64,000 nt of DNA from JAEUKA01 sp035328405 (GTDB lineage: Bacteria; Myxococcota_A; Polyangia; Palsa-1104; JAEUJZ01): assembly GCA_035328405.1 (NCBI GenBank), contig DAOLIT010000022.1:1-64000 (forward strand). The letters run 5' to 3'. The notes beneath the pieces were generated by a model. It made no database searches and was not told the DNA's origin. It saw only the letters and a list, made by a program, of their open reading frames with translations. A program made the translations under genes and the position numbers. Positions 41,101 through 49,292 of this stretch are shown here, piece after piece; within the stretch, counting starts at the first letter, position 1, and every line of letters starts with the position of its first letter.

Positions 41101-43075
41101 ATGGCGATGGAGCGCGCCAACCTCATCGAGCAATTGGATGCTCCACCGCCGCTCAAGGCAGTGCTGCTGCGCGCCGTTGCGCCGAATCCAAATGATCGAT
41201 TCCCGTCGGTGGCTGACTTCTCCCGCGCACTCGAGTTCGATGCGCCCGCGTTGCCCGGAATGGTCACTCGGTCGTCGATTCCTGGTTCGCTTTCTCGAAC
41301 CAATCCGGGCCTGTTGGCACCTGGAGTCCGGCAAAGCTCGCCGCAACTGCCGGTGATGGCACCGCTTTCGCGAACCAATCCGCCGATCAATCCGTCGCTG
41401 ACGCGCACCAATCCCGGTCTATTTGGAGGCACCGCTCCGCCGCTCACGTCCCCTGCCAGGCCGGTTCCCGTGCGTTCGACGGGACCTCAACCTGTGGCAG
41501 GGCTTCGCACCACCAACCCGCCTGCGTCTGCCGGTCTGCGCACCACCAATCCGCCTCCTGCGGCGAACTTGCGCAACACCAACCCGCCGATGCCCGGACT
41601 CACGCGGACCCTTCCGCCCGCGATGCTGACACCGGCTGCAGACGAGGAAATCCAACCTCCGCCAGGCCGGAATCCGCTGGCTTTGGCCGAGTATGCGATC
41701 GACACCGAACGGGTCCGCGCGGTGACAGCCGAGGCCATCGGGACACGCAACCCGGATTCCGTGATGCAGCCTTTGCCGCAACCGCCCGTGCAAAGACAAT
41801 GGCCTCTTTTGCTTGGATTTGGCGCGCTCGTGCTCGTCGGTGGGGTCGCGCTCGGTACCGTGCTCGTCAATGTCACGCGGAAACCCGTCGTTGCGACGAA
41901 CGATCCGCCGAACGTCAAAGATGCACCCCTGTTGGCAGGAGGGAGCGCCCCCATCCGGCCTGTGGAGCCGTCTGAGTTTGTTGCCACCCCGATCATTCCG
42001 GTGAAACCGGGTGAAGTTCTGCCGACCAAACACAAAACCGAAGCCAAAGCGCACCTTGCGCAAACCGCGACCAAAGGTGGGGCCAAAACGGACGCTGATA
42101 CGCCCAAACACGCTGATCAAAAAAGCGCGCTGCTGGCCAAAGCTGGGGCGGCCGGGGCCGGGAACGAAGGCGCAGAGAAAGTCCCGGTGCGGCCCGCGTT
42201 GCTCAAAGGCGCGGCAGCCAAAACCGAGCCTGCCAAGCCATCGGAGTCCAAATCGCTTTTGGCCAAAGCAGAAAAATCGACTGCTGTCAAGTCTATTGAA
42301 ACGCCAGCCGAAACAGCCAAAGTCATTGCCGTCGTCAAAGCTGCTGCGTCTGCGAAAGTGGACCCGGCCAAAGTGGCTGCTGCGAAAGTGGACCCGGCCA
42401 AAGTGGCTGCTGCGAAAGTGGACCCGGCCAAAGTGGCTGCTGCGAAAGTGGACCCGGCCAAAGTGGCTGCTGCAAAAGTGGACCCGGCCAAAGTGGCTGC
42501 TGCGAAAGTGGACCCGGCCAAAGTGGCTGNNNNNNNNNNNNNNNNNNNNNNNNNNNNNNNNNNNNNNNNNNNNNNNNNNNNNNNNNNNNNNNNNNNNNNN
42601 NNNNNNNNNNNNNNNNNNNNNNNNNNNNNACCCGGCCAAAGTGGCTGCTGCGAAAGTGGACCCGGCCAAAGTGGCTGCTGCAAAGGCCGCACCGAACAAA
42701 TACGCCTCCGCCGCAAAGCCTGTGCCTGCATTTCGACCCGCACCCTACAAACCTGCGGTGGCCGCTGCTCGACCTGCGCCGGTTGCCGTCACCAGCCCCG
42801 AAGCCCAGGCCGCCCTTCGTGAGGCCCAACAAGTCTTCATTCGAGGCGAGCGCGCCAAAGCCTTGGCCATGGCCTTGGCCGTCACCCGACGAGGTGGAGA
42901 GGATGCCGCCAGCGCGTGGCGTTTTGTCGGCGGTGCAGCGTGTTCCACTCGGCAAGCTGCGATGGCCACGACGGCCTACCGCAACCTGAAAGCCCCTGAA
43001 TCTCGTCGCACCTTGGTTGATTTGTGCCAACGCAACGGCGTGCCGTTTGCGGGCGGTCAGTTCAGCTCGGATTGA
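38179..43075 (+). CDS. AAA-like NTPase fused to a Ser/Thr kinase-like domain with low-complexity repeats (spans an assembly gap)
   Basis: A very large signalling protein. Residues 1-370: AAA-like NTPase resembling the AAA_35 type (NPYRTVGTGGVYVEREAD, Walker A APPESGKTSL, Walker B LLLFLDGCEVL). Residues ~430-555: Ser/Pro/Thr-rich linker with seven variants of RTPTY. Residues ~765-1021: kinase domain with K803, HRDIKPTN (895) and MAPEEQ, but DFA (915-917) instead of DFG and a weak Gly loop (LGHGVAAT). Then seven RTNP/RTTNP repeats, a membrane helix near residue 1208, an Ala/Lys region with the 10-residue repeat DPAKVAAAKV, and a C-terminal helical domain ending in CQRNGVPF. The GTG at 38179 has AGGAG 9 nt upstream. 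The 100-N gap (42530-42629) breaks the frame, but the repeat phase shows the true gap is 12 nt plus a multiple of 30, so the gene should be intact. Confidence 0.8.
42361..42688 (+). repeat. 30-nt tandem repeat encoding DPAKVAAAKV
   Basis: Five full units and part of a sixth lie before the gap (from 42361, period 30) and about two after it (to 42688). Units are nearly identical; one has GCAAAA in place of GCGAAA at 42472. Ten residues per unit keep the frame. The true copy number is hidden by the gap. Confidence 0.95.
42530..42629. other. Assembly gap of exactly 100 N inside the tandem repeat
   Basis: One hundred Ns is a conventional placeholder rather than a measured length. The flanking repeat phase demands 12 + 30n nt. 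Confidence 0.97.
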
Positions 43076-43179
43076 ACGCGCTGCTTGGGTACATCTCGTC
43101 TCGTGTCCATGCACATTCGTCGTCGTAAACCAAAGTTTTCATTGGGAAATTTGTTAGGTATGTTCCAAAAAAAACTTTG

Positions 43180-43185
43180 TATAAT
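43180..43185 (+). promoter_or_regulatory. Putative -10 box of the phosphatase-like gene
   Basis: A perfect TATAAT lies 33 nt before the ATG at 43219, downstream of an A-rich stretch. A matching -35 at the usual spacing is not evident; TTGTTA at 43151 is 23 nt upstream of the -10. Confidence 0.4.
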
Positions 43186-43218
43186 CTGCGCGTTGTCTTT
43201 TTCTTTCGACGGGGTCAC

Positions 43219-44208
43219 ATGAACACCCACGTTACTCAGTTCGGCATTCGGACCACGCTGGTCTGTGCGTTGCTTGGGTTGCTTGCGGAAGGCGCGCAGG
43301 CTCAACAACGTGTTGCGCTCAGCGAGCCATCTTCAAGAACCGGCAACGAGCATCGCATGTCGCGATCGGAACCGATCTTGACCGTCGATGCGCTCGACTA
43401 TCTGCCCAGGCTGCGGCCTGTCTTGCGGGGCGTGATGTATCGCTCTGGCACACCGTCCGAGGCCGCGCTTTCCAGGCTCTGTGAACGAGGCTGGAAACGG
43501 GTCTACTCCTTGTACGGAGAGCACACCACCCAGACCGGTCCGCGCAACGTCAGCATGATTCGCACAGGGCGCGATGTCCGTTCCTGTCAGACAGACGGTT
43601 CCGCGCGCCTCCTGGAATGGAGGTCGGCCCCCTCTGCCCGTTTGCGCACACTCCCCGGTATTTTGCGCGACGTGTTGGACAGCATCCGCAAACCTGAAAA
43701 GGGGCCCGTGCTCGTGCATTGTTGGAATGGTCTTCACTATGCGGGGATGGTGTCGGCCCTGGCCTTGCGTCAATTCTGCGGTTTCACGGGAGAACAGGCC
43801 GAGGCCTACTGGCGCGCCAATGCCAATCGCGGGGCGACGTATCCCGTGATCATCGCCAACCTGCACAGTTTCAAACCGATTCCGGGGCTTTCGCTGACAC
43901 CGAAAGAGCAACAGACACTCTGTCCTGATCTTGCGCAGGGGTATCTGGTTCCGCCTGACCCTATCGTCGCTGCGGCTCTGCACAACCGTCCTCGGGGTGG
44001 TGCGCATCACTCTCCTATTCCTCCGCTCCGCAACGCCGTTGAGACCAGCGAAGGTCGCGCATCCAGCACCCCCCTTCCAAATCCTTCCCGATCGGGCACC
44101 CCCGACCGACCAGCCCCCCTTCCGAGTCAGTCCGCTCCCTCTGGTGCCACCAGTCAGCGCACGCTGCCTGTCTCTCTTCCCCTCAAACTGGCTTCGCGTC
44201 CCTCCTGA
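43219..44208 (+). CDS. Secreted dual-specificity-phosphatase-like protein lacking the catalytic Arg
   Basis: A 329-residue exported protein. The signal peptide (TTLVCALLGLLAEGAQAQ) is followed by a phosphatase-like domain: DALDYLPRLRPVLRGVMYRSGTP, a general-acid-region analogue, and the P-loop VLVHCWNGLHYAG. A cysteine phosphatase needs HC-x5-R; here the position of Arg is Tyr. The Cys is kept. HCWNG-type variants occur in other bacterial proteins, so this is a recognisable subfamily, probably binding rather than hydrolysing phosphoprotein. The C-terminal ~75 residues are Pro/Ser-rich. It follows the AAA-kinase gene by 143 nt on the same strand, with its own -10 box, and converges on the TPR kinase gene. 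Confidence 0.78.
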   Translation: MNTHVTQFGIRTTLVCALLGLLAEGAQAQQRVALSEPSSRTGNEHRMSRSEPILTVDALDYLPRLRPVLRGVMYRSGTPSEAALSRLCERGWKRVYSLYGEHTTQTGPRNVSMIRTGRDVRSCQTDGSARLLEWRSAPSARLRTLPGILRDVLDSIRKPEKGPVLVHCWNGLHYAGMVSALALRQFCGFTGEQAEAYWRANANRGATYPVIIANLHSFKPIPGLSLTPKEQQTLCPDLAQGYLVPPDPIVAAALHNRPRGGAHHSPIPPLRNAVETSEGRASSTPLPNPSRSGTPDRPAPLPSQSAPSGATSQRTLPVSLPLKLASRPS

Positions 44209-44265
44209 TTTTGCTTTGGGAGGGTGCCGCAGTTTTTTCGGTTTCTCAAACCATTCCAGACTGCA

Positions 44266-47200
44266 TCAGGGCAGCTCTTGCAGCTTGGCTTCGGTTTCCC
44301 GCGCTTCCGCATGCTTCGGATTCACAGCGAACGCTTTTGCCAGTGCTGCCTGTCCCCCTTGAATGTGCTGCTTGCGTTCTTGCCCCGTTGTATGCCTGGC
44401 CAAATGCAAATGACTTGCACCTAGCGTGGCCCATGCGTCGGGGTAGACCTCGGGACTTTGTGTGGCGAGCACTGCCAAACGGAGCCCTTCCCGCAGCGCA
44501 GAGAATCCCCCTTTCCCGCTCTGTTTCAGCCAGTCCGCTTCCACAAAAGACCCCCGCGCCGCGAGCGTCCGACACATCGCATCCGTACTCCCCAGCGCAA
44601 AGCACCGGCTCACCGCTTTCCGCATTTCCTCCAGCTGCTTTTGAGGATTCCGATTGTGTTTCACAGACCACGCGGCCTCCACCCAAAAGGTTTGTGCCGT
44701 GAACTGTTCCAAATCCAAAAATTTGTCCCCCAATCTTCGAGCCACAGCCAAGGCTTTGTGCGCTTTCTCGACGTAAAACTCCGTCCTTTCATCCCCATGA
44801 TCGAGCCCCCATTTCGCCGCCTGCGCATACACCTCTCCAACATTCAAATGACACTGCTGATACGAAGAATTCTGCCGCATACACCAAGAAAACACCTCAT
44901 CGGCATGCGCAAGGGAACGTGACAATGCGGCTTTGTCTGGCAACTGGGAAATGCGAAATACTTCGGTCCACAGGAGATTCTGAAATGCAACCAAATAGGT
45001 TTCATCCAGCGTCGCGGCATGCGCAAGATAGCCTGATGCACGGTCCAGAGAATCGAGAGCCAGCGGAGACCCACTTAGTGCATGCTGGATGCCCACACTT
45101 GTCCAGAGGACACTCAAGTCACTCAGCCCCCAGAGGAAATTTGGATTCTTCTGCACAGCAGGTTGCAGCACAGCGATTGCTGCGATGTATCTCGGAATCG
45201 GATTTTCCCCTCGAATCGCCAAATAATCCCCGTTTATCCTCATGCAAGCCGCTTGCATTTCCAATGCATAGGGGTCCTCTGGTCTTTTTCTTAACACAGC
45301 ATCGGCCTCAGACAGACATTCCGAAATGCGCTGTGAATGCTGACCGCCCGTTCCAGAGAACCCCATGGCGAGCATGGTTGCAAATCCCCGTTTCATGTTC
45401 CCTTCCACACTCGAAGAGTCTGCGGCACTCAACAGATTCGCCGCCGCGACCGCTTGGGAATGCGGTTTATCCGCGGGTTGTCCTCGAAATGTCGCCATTT
45501 CCACTTGGCGTACCCAGGTTTCAGCCAGTCCTTCATACACCTCTGCATCGCTGCGGCCCACTTGCGCTGCGGCTTCATACGCAGCGACGGCAAGCGAGAA
45601 CTCCTTTTCCGCCTCTGCATACTGTCCCCCATCCCGCCCATGAAGCGCGCGTTCGTGGTGGATGTCCCCCTGTAACTTGTCGGTTTCATACAACCAAGGG
45701 GCTTGCGCTTTCACTCTCCGCAACTGCGCAAGGGATTCTTCTTCCTTCCCCTGATAGTGCAAAATCAGAGCCTCCAGAAAATCCGGGGTGTCTGTTTCGC
45801 GCACTCTCGCTCGCGCAAGCGAATCCAGCGCCGGTTTCAGATACTTGGGCGCGATCTCCTTCAGTTGCTTTATCGCCCACGCGCCGCCTCCGCTCAAGCG
45901 TGCTTTGTGCATCGCCTCCTCGTAGTGTTTTCCCATCACCACCCCGAGCGCATAATGAAGCTCTGCGTCGTCTTGTCCCTCTTTCTGCGCCGCCTGCAAT
46001 TCCGCAAGTGCTTCCGGGTATTCATGCAGCGCCAAATGGCCTCGACCGAGTGCGTAGTGAATCAAACCAGAAGCCTCGTCCCCTTGTTTCAGGAGGTCTC
46101 CCTTCAAGCGTTCCATTTGCTTGCGGATGATTCCTTTTTCGTGTTCCAGATCGTGCAGTGGAAGTTGCCGCGCACTCCGCAGCAGCCACTCCATTTTTGT
46201 GATCTCTTGCCCCAAACGCTGGGAAAGCTGCGCCCGCTTTTCTGCGCGTTCCTTCAGTCGTTGAGCTTGTCCCGCAGCCTCTTGTTTTAGTCGTCGGTTC
46301 AGCACGAAATTTCTTGTGCCGCCCGCGACCAACAGGACCAGTGCCGAAAAAAAAGCGACCGTTGTTGCTGCCAGCGGTTTGTTGTGTCGCGCCTTCCATC
46401 GCAATCGCGCCGTGAAGCTGACTTTGCTGCCCAGGATCGAGTCTTTGGCCACATACCGGCCCAGGTCTTCTGCCAACTCCCGAGCCGTTCCGTAACGCTC
46501 CTCTGGTTCTTTTGCCAAACACTTGTTGACGATCGTGTCCAGGGCATCAGGAATGTTCGGATTCAGTTTCCTCAGCGACGGTGGATCTTCCATCATCACC
46601 AGCATCAGCATATCCGCCGTACTTTTCGCGACAAAAGGAGGCCGCCCCGCGAGCAAGTCGAACAACGTCGCCCCCAAACTATAAATATCCGTCCGCCGAT
46701 CCAACCTCTTCACCTCCCCCCGAGCCTGCTCAGGAGACATGTACGCAGCGGTCCCGAGCACAGTTCCGGATTCTGTGATGCCGGTGTCGTTGTTGTCTCG
46801 GGCGATTCCGAAGTCCATGACGACGGGGTGCCATTCGCCGTCGGTTCGTTTTTCCACCATGATGTTGGCGGGTTTAATGTCCCGATGGACGATGCCGGCT
46901 TGGTGTGCGGCGTGCAGGGCCTCGGCGGTTTCTTTGGTGAGGAGGACTTTTTGTTCCAGGGAAAGGTCCTTTTTCGCGTGTTGGAGGGACTCCCCTTCAA
47001 TGTACTGCATGGCGATGTAGGGTTTGTTCTCTACCTCTCCTACTTCCAGGACTTTGCAAATGTTTGGGTGATCGATTCGGGCTTGGGAGCGAGCCTCCTG
47101 AAGGAACCGACGTAACAATTTGTCATCGTCGCCGCGCACGAATTTCAGGGCAACCAAACGGTGGATTCTTTTGTCCTTGGCTTTGTAGACAGAGCCCATT

Positions 47201-47589
47201 CCGCCTCGTCCAATGAGGCAAAGGAATTCATACCGATCCCACTCAGCGACAGGAAATTGTCCTGGGGCGCTGCTTGTCGGTCTGGAAGAGGAATCAATGC
47301 TACTCCCATAAGCCGCATTCAGAATCCCACTGGAAGCATCGCTGTCTGAAGATGAATAGGGTTGCGAATCGACTGTTTCCGCAAAACTGTCGTCGGACGC
47401 AACCCGCTGCAAAGGAGAAGCCGGGGCTTTGTCAGGAGGGGGAAGTGCGCCGGGTAGGGGAACAGCATGAGCCCGCGCAGACCGCTCGGCGCCTTTTCCT
47501 TGCAAAACAGTTTGACCCACCCTTGGATCATCACCTGCCAGGGTGGGAGCTTTCGCACTGTCCTCTGTGGGACCGACACGCTTGGCCAT
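44266..47589 (-). CDS. Receptor-type Ser/Thr protein kinase with TPR-like repeats
   Basis: A 1107-residue Hanks-type kinase. A disordered Ser/Pro-rich N-terminus (1-118) precedes a complete kinase domain (about 120-385): Gly loop IGRGGMGSVYKA, catalytic Lys in VALKFV, HRDIKPAN, DFG in VVMDFGIARD, and YMSPEQARGE. The activation segment TGITESGTVLGTAAYMSPE is canonical, so it should be active. A single membrane helix follows (about 409-430), then a coiled coil rich in Arg/Lys/Gln and a long C-terminal region of TPR-like helical repeats (from about 480). This suggests a membrane kinase with a repeat domain outside the cytoplasm. The start is the ATG at 47589; a TTG at 47607 is possible; neither has a strong ribosome site. 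It lies 27 nt downstream of maf on the same strand. Confidence 0.9.
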   Translation of the reverse strand: MAKRVGPTEDSAKAPTLAGDDPRVGQTVLQGKGAERSARAHAVPLPGALPPPDKAPASPLQRVASDDSFAETVDSQPYSSSDSDASSGILNAAYGSSIDSSSRPTSSAPGQFPVAEWDRYEFLCLIGRGGMGSVYKAKDKRIHRLVALKFVRGDDDKLLRRFLQEARSQARIDHPNICKVLEVGEVENKPYIAMQYIEGESLQHAKKDLSLEQKVLLTKETAEALHAAHQAGIVHRDIKPANIMVEKRTDGEWHPVVMDFGIARDNNDTGITESGTVLGTAAYMSPEQARGEVKRLDRRTDIYSLGATLFDLLAGRPPFVAKSTADMLMLVMMEDPPSLRKLNPNIPDALDTIVNKCLAKEPEERYGTARELAEDLGRYVAKDSILGSKVSFTARLRWKARHNKPLAATTVAFFSALVLLVAGGTRNFVLNRRLKQEAAGQAQRLKERAEKRAQLSQRLGQEITKMEWLLRSARQLPLHDLEHEKGIIRKQMERLKGDLLKQGDEASGLIHYALGRGHLALHEYPEALAELQAAQKEGQDDAELHYALGVVMGKHYEEAMHKARLSGGGAWAIKQLKEIAPKYLKPALDSLARARVRETDTPDFLEALILHYQGKEEESLAQLRRVKAQAPWLYETDKLQGDIHHERALHGRDGGQYAEAEKEFSLAVAAYEAAAQVGRSDAEVYEGLAETWVRQVEMATFRGQPADKPHSQAVAAANLLSAADSSSVEGNMKRGFATMLAMGFSGTGGQHSQRISECLSEADAVLRKRPEDPYALEMQAACMRINGDYLAIRGENPIPRYIAAIAVLQPAVQKNPNFLWGLSDLSVLWTSVGIQHALSGSPLALDSLDRASGYLAHAATLDETYLVAFQNLLWTEVFRISQLPDKAALSRSLAHADEVFSWCMRQNSSYQQCHLNVGEVYAQAAKWGLDHGDERTEFYVEKAHKALAVARRLGDKFLDLEQFTAQTFWVEAAWSVKHNRNPQKQLEEMRKAVSRCFALGSTDAMCRTLAARGSFVEADWLKQSGKGGFSALREGLRLAVLATQSPEVYPDAWATLGASHLHLARHTTGQERKQHIQGGQAALAKAFAVNPKHAEARETEAKLQELP

Positions 47590-47616
47590 TGTGCCATGAT
47601 GGCACAAACAAAAAGG

Positions 47617-48264
47617 TCACAACAGCGTACTTGCTCCGTCTCTAGACAAGTTCCGTTTGGTGCTGAAGTCGGGCCAATGGGGGGGCAGAAGTTTGGCTTT
47701 CTTCAAGTCCTCCAGGACAGCACACAGAGGAAGGCCGACCACGTTCTCGTAACTACCAGAAATGGAACGAACGAAGGCACGGAATCGACCCTGAATGGCA
47801 TAGCCACCAGCTTTCCCACGCCACTCCTCACATGCCAAATATCCGTCGATTTCTTCGTCGGTAAGAGACCTGACCATAACGTGTGTTGAGATGACACGAC
47901 TGCATTCCTGTTCGCACTCCTGTTCATCCACCCAACGCAAATGATATCCGGTCAAAACTTCGTGTGTGATGGCTGAAAGCAGGTTCAACATTTCACGGGC
48001 TGCGCCCTCATGTTCGGGCTTCCCAAGTACTCTTCCCTTGGCGACCACAACGGTGTCTGCGGCCAAAATGGGAGCGAAGGGAGTGCAGCGCGCCTTTGCC
48101 GCAGCGACTTTGCTTTTCGCAAGACGCAAAACCAAGCGTTCACCCGGCTCACCCGGTTCGGGGGTTTCGTCGATGTCCACGGGCCAGACAGCATGCGGAA
48201 CGGCGGCGCTCGTCAGCAAATCCATGCGACGAGGCGAAGCGGAAGCAAGCACAAGAAGAGACAT
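47617..48264 (-). CDS. maf: Maf-family nucleotide pyrophosphatase
   Basis: Maf proteins hydrolyse non-canonical or specific NTPs (dTTP/UTP in the YhdE type) and are linked to septum formation. The 215-residue product begins SLLVLASASPRRMDLL, the phosphate-binding loop of the family, followed by PVDIDETP, the LAADTVVVAKGRVLGKP motif, a THEVLTGYHL strand and YAIQGRFRAFVRSISGSYENVVGLPL. The ATG at 48264 is preferred to upstream codons because it starts at the first strand. A -10 box (TATACA) ends only 8 nt before it. The TPR kinase gene follows 27 nt downstream on the same strand. Confidence 0.93.
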   Translation of the reverse strand: MSLLVLASASPRRMDLLTSAAVPHAVWPVDIDETPEPGEPGERLVLRLAKSKVAAAKARCTPFAPILAADTVVVAKGRVLGKPEHEGAAREMLNLLSAITHEVLTGYHLRWVDEQECEQECSRVISTHVMVRSLTDEEIDGYLACEEWRGKAGGYAIQGRFRAFVRSISGSYENVVGLPLCAVLEDLKKAKLLPPHWPDFSTKRNLSRDGASTLL

Positions 48265-48272
48265 GCGACACA

Positions 48273-48300
48273 TGTATACACGTTTTTGGGCATAGACCAA
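48273..48300 (-). promoter_or_regulatory. Putative promoter of maf giving a nearly leaderless transcript
   Basis: On the minus strand TTGGTC (48300-48295) and TATACA (48278-48273) are 16 nt apart. Transcription would begin about 48265-48267, within 1-3 nt of the maf ATG at 48264. Confidence 0.5.
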
Positions 48301-48377
48301 GAGGGGTCGTTGCGTGCTATGATTTCGGTACAAAGTGGGGTTTTTCTCGACGGGAAACTTCACAGAGGAATGGTCGG

Positions 48378-49292
48378 ATGCCGATTTCAGACAACAACGA
48401 ACGAACGGAACAGAGCAAAAGGCCGATGGCCGATGCACTGTCCCTGGCACAAAATGCACTTTCCGCAACCAAGGTCATGGGGCCACCAACGCCGGCTCTG
48501 TCAGAGCTTCAAATGGAAGGGGGACCCCCTCACAAATTCCCTGCGCGGATTCTGAACGCAGGTTTTGTCTTCGCGTTGGTGTTGGCTGCCGTGTGTCTGG
48601 TCGCTTCGACGGTGTATCTGTACACGTTCCTGTCTGTGACGACCCAGAAGATAGATGGATTGCTCGGGCGCGCAGGGACTCCGGGGATGTCGGATGTCCT
48701 GATTCAGCTTGGCATCAATGCGGCACTGGTTTCGGCTCGGCTGGCGCTTCTGTCGTGTGGTGTTTTTGTTGCGATGGCGTTTGGCTTTTTGGGTTTTGGA
48801 TTGTTCTTGATGGGTATTCGGGGAGAAATCGAGGCGAGTGGAACCGTTGAGTCATTTGGTTTCAAAGTCGCTCGTATGTCTCCGGGGGTGTTTGTCATGA
48901 CTGCCACGATTGCACTCATTGGAGTGTGTGTTACCCACAGAACTCCCTTCGACTATCGAATGGAGCAGAGCCCCCAAACGCCGGTGATGGGGGAAAAGAC
49001 AGCCGCTTCTATTTTGAAAAAATATGCGCAGGACCCGCCTCCTCTCACTGTGTCTACTGAAACCCATTCGGGTACTGGTATTCATGGGAACTTGGCTGGG
49101 AATCCAGGAACCCCTGTAGTGCCCCCATCGGTCACTGTAGAGACACGATCGGCGATCATGCAAACTCCGGTTTCGGACAGAGATGCAGCGGCTTCTGTCG
49201 CTGCACCTCCCCGACAAGAACCTCTCCGACAAGAACCTCCCAGGGCAGCGCAAGCTCTGCCAGCACCCCAAGCGCCTCGGGTTGCACGATGA
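48378..49292 (+). CDS. Unknown membrane protein with Pro-rich C-terminus (304 aa)
   Basis: I do not recognise this family. The product has a polar N-terminus, a first helix (FVFALVLAAVCLVASTVYLY), a loop that looks exposed, a second long helix pair (ALLSCGVFVAMAFGFLGFGLFL) and a third (MSPGVFVMTATIALIGVCV), followed by a Pro/Glu/Thr-rich C-terminal half ending in APRVAR. The GGA-rich ribosome site before the ATG at 48378 is acceptable (GAGGAATGGTCGG). The next gene, an exported protease, overlaps its stop (ATGA), so the two are translationally coupled; the membrane protein could tether or regulate the protease, but this is inference. Confidence 0.72.
   Translation: MPISDNNERTEQSKRPMADALSLAQNALSATKVMGPPTPALSELQMEGGPPHKFPARILNAGFVFALVLAAVCLVASTVYLYTFLSVTTQKIDGLLGRAGTPGMSDVLIQLGINAALVSARLALLSCGVFVAMAFGFLGFGLFLMGIRGEIEASGTVESFGFKVARMSPGVFVMTATIALIGVCVTHRTPFDYRMEQSPQTPVMGEKTAASILKKYAQDPPPLTVSTETHSGTGIHGNLAGNPGTPVVPPSVTVETRSAIMQTPVSDRDAAASVAAPPRQEPLRQEPPRAAQALPAPQAPRVAR

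Noticed and set aside
39586..41346. 586-codon minus-strand frame opposite the AAA-kinase gene
   Set aside because: Arg/His-rich antisense frame; the kinase motifs are on the plus strand.
42361..42688. CRISPR-like regular repeats
   Set aside because: Units are contiguous 30-nt tandem copies without spacers and encode an in-frame DPAKVAAAKV repeat.
44919..46130. 403-codon plus-strand frame opposite the TPR kinase
   Set aside because: Pro/Ser/Arg-rich antisense of the TPR region; no motif or ribosome site.
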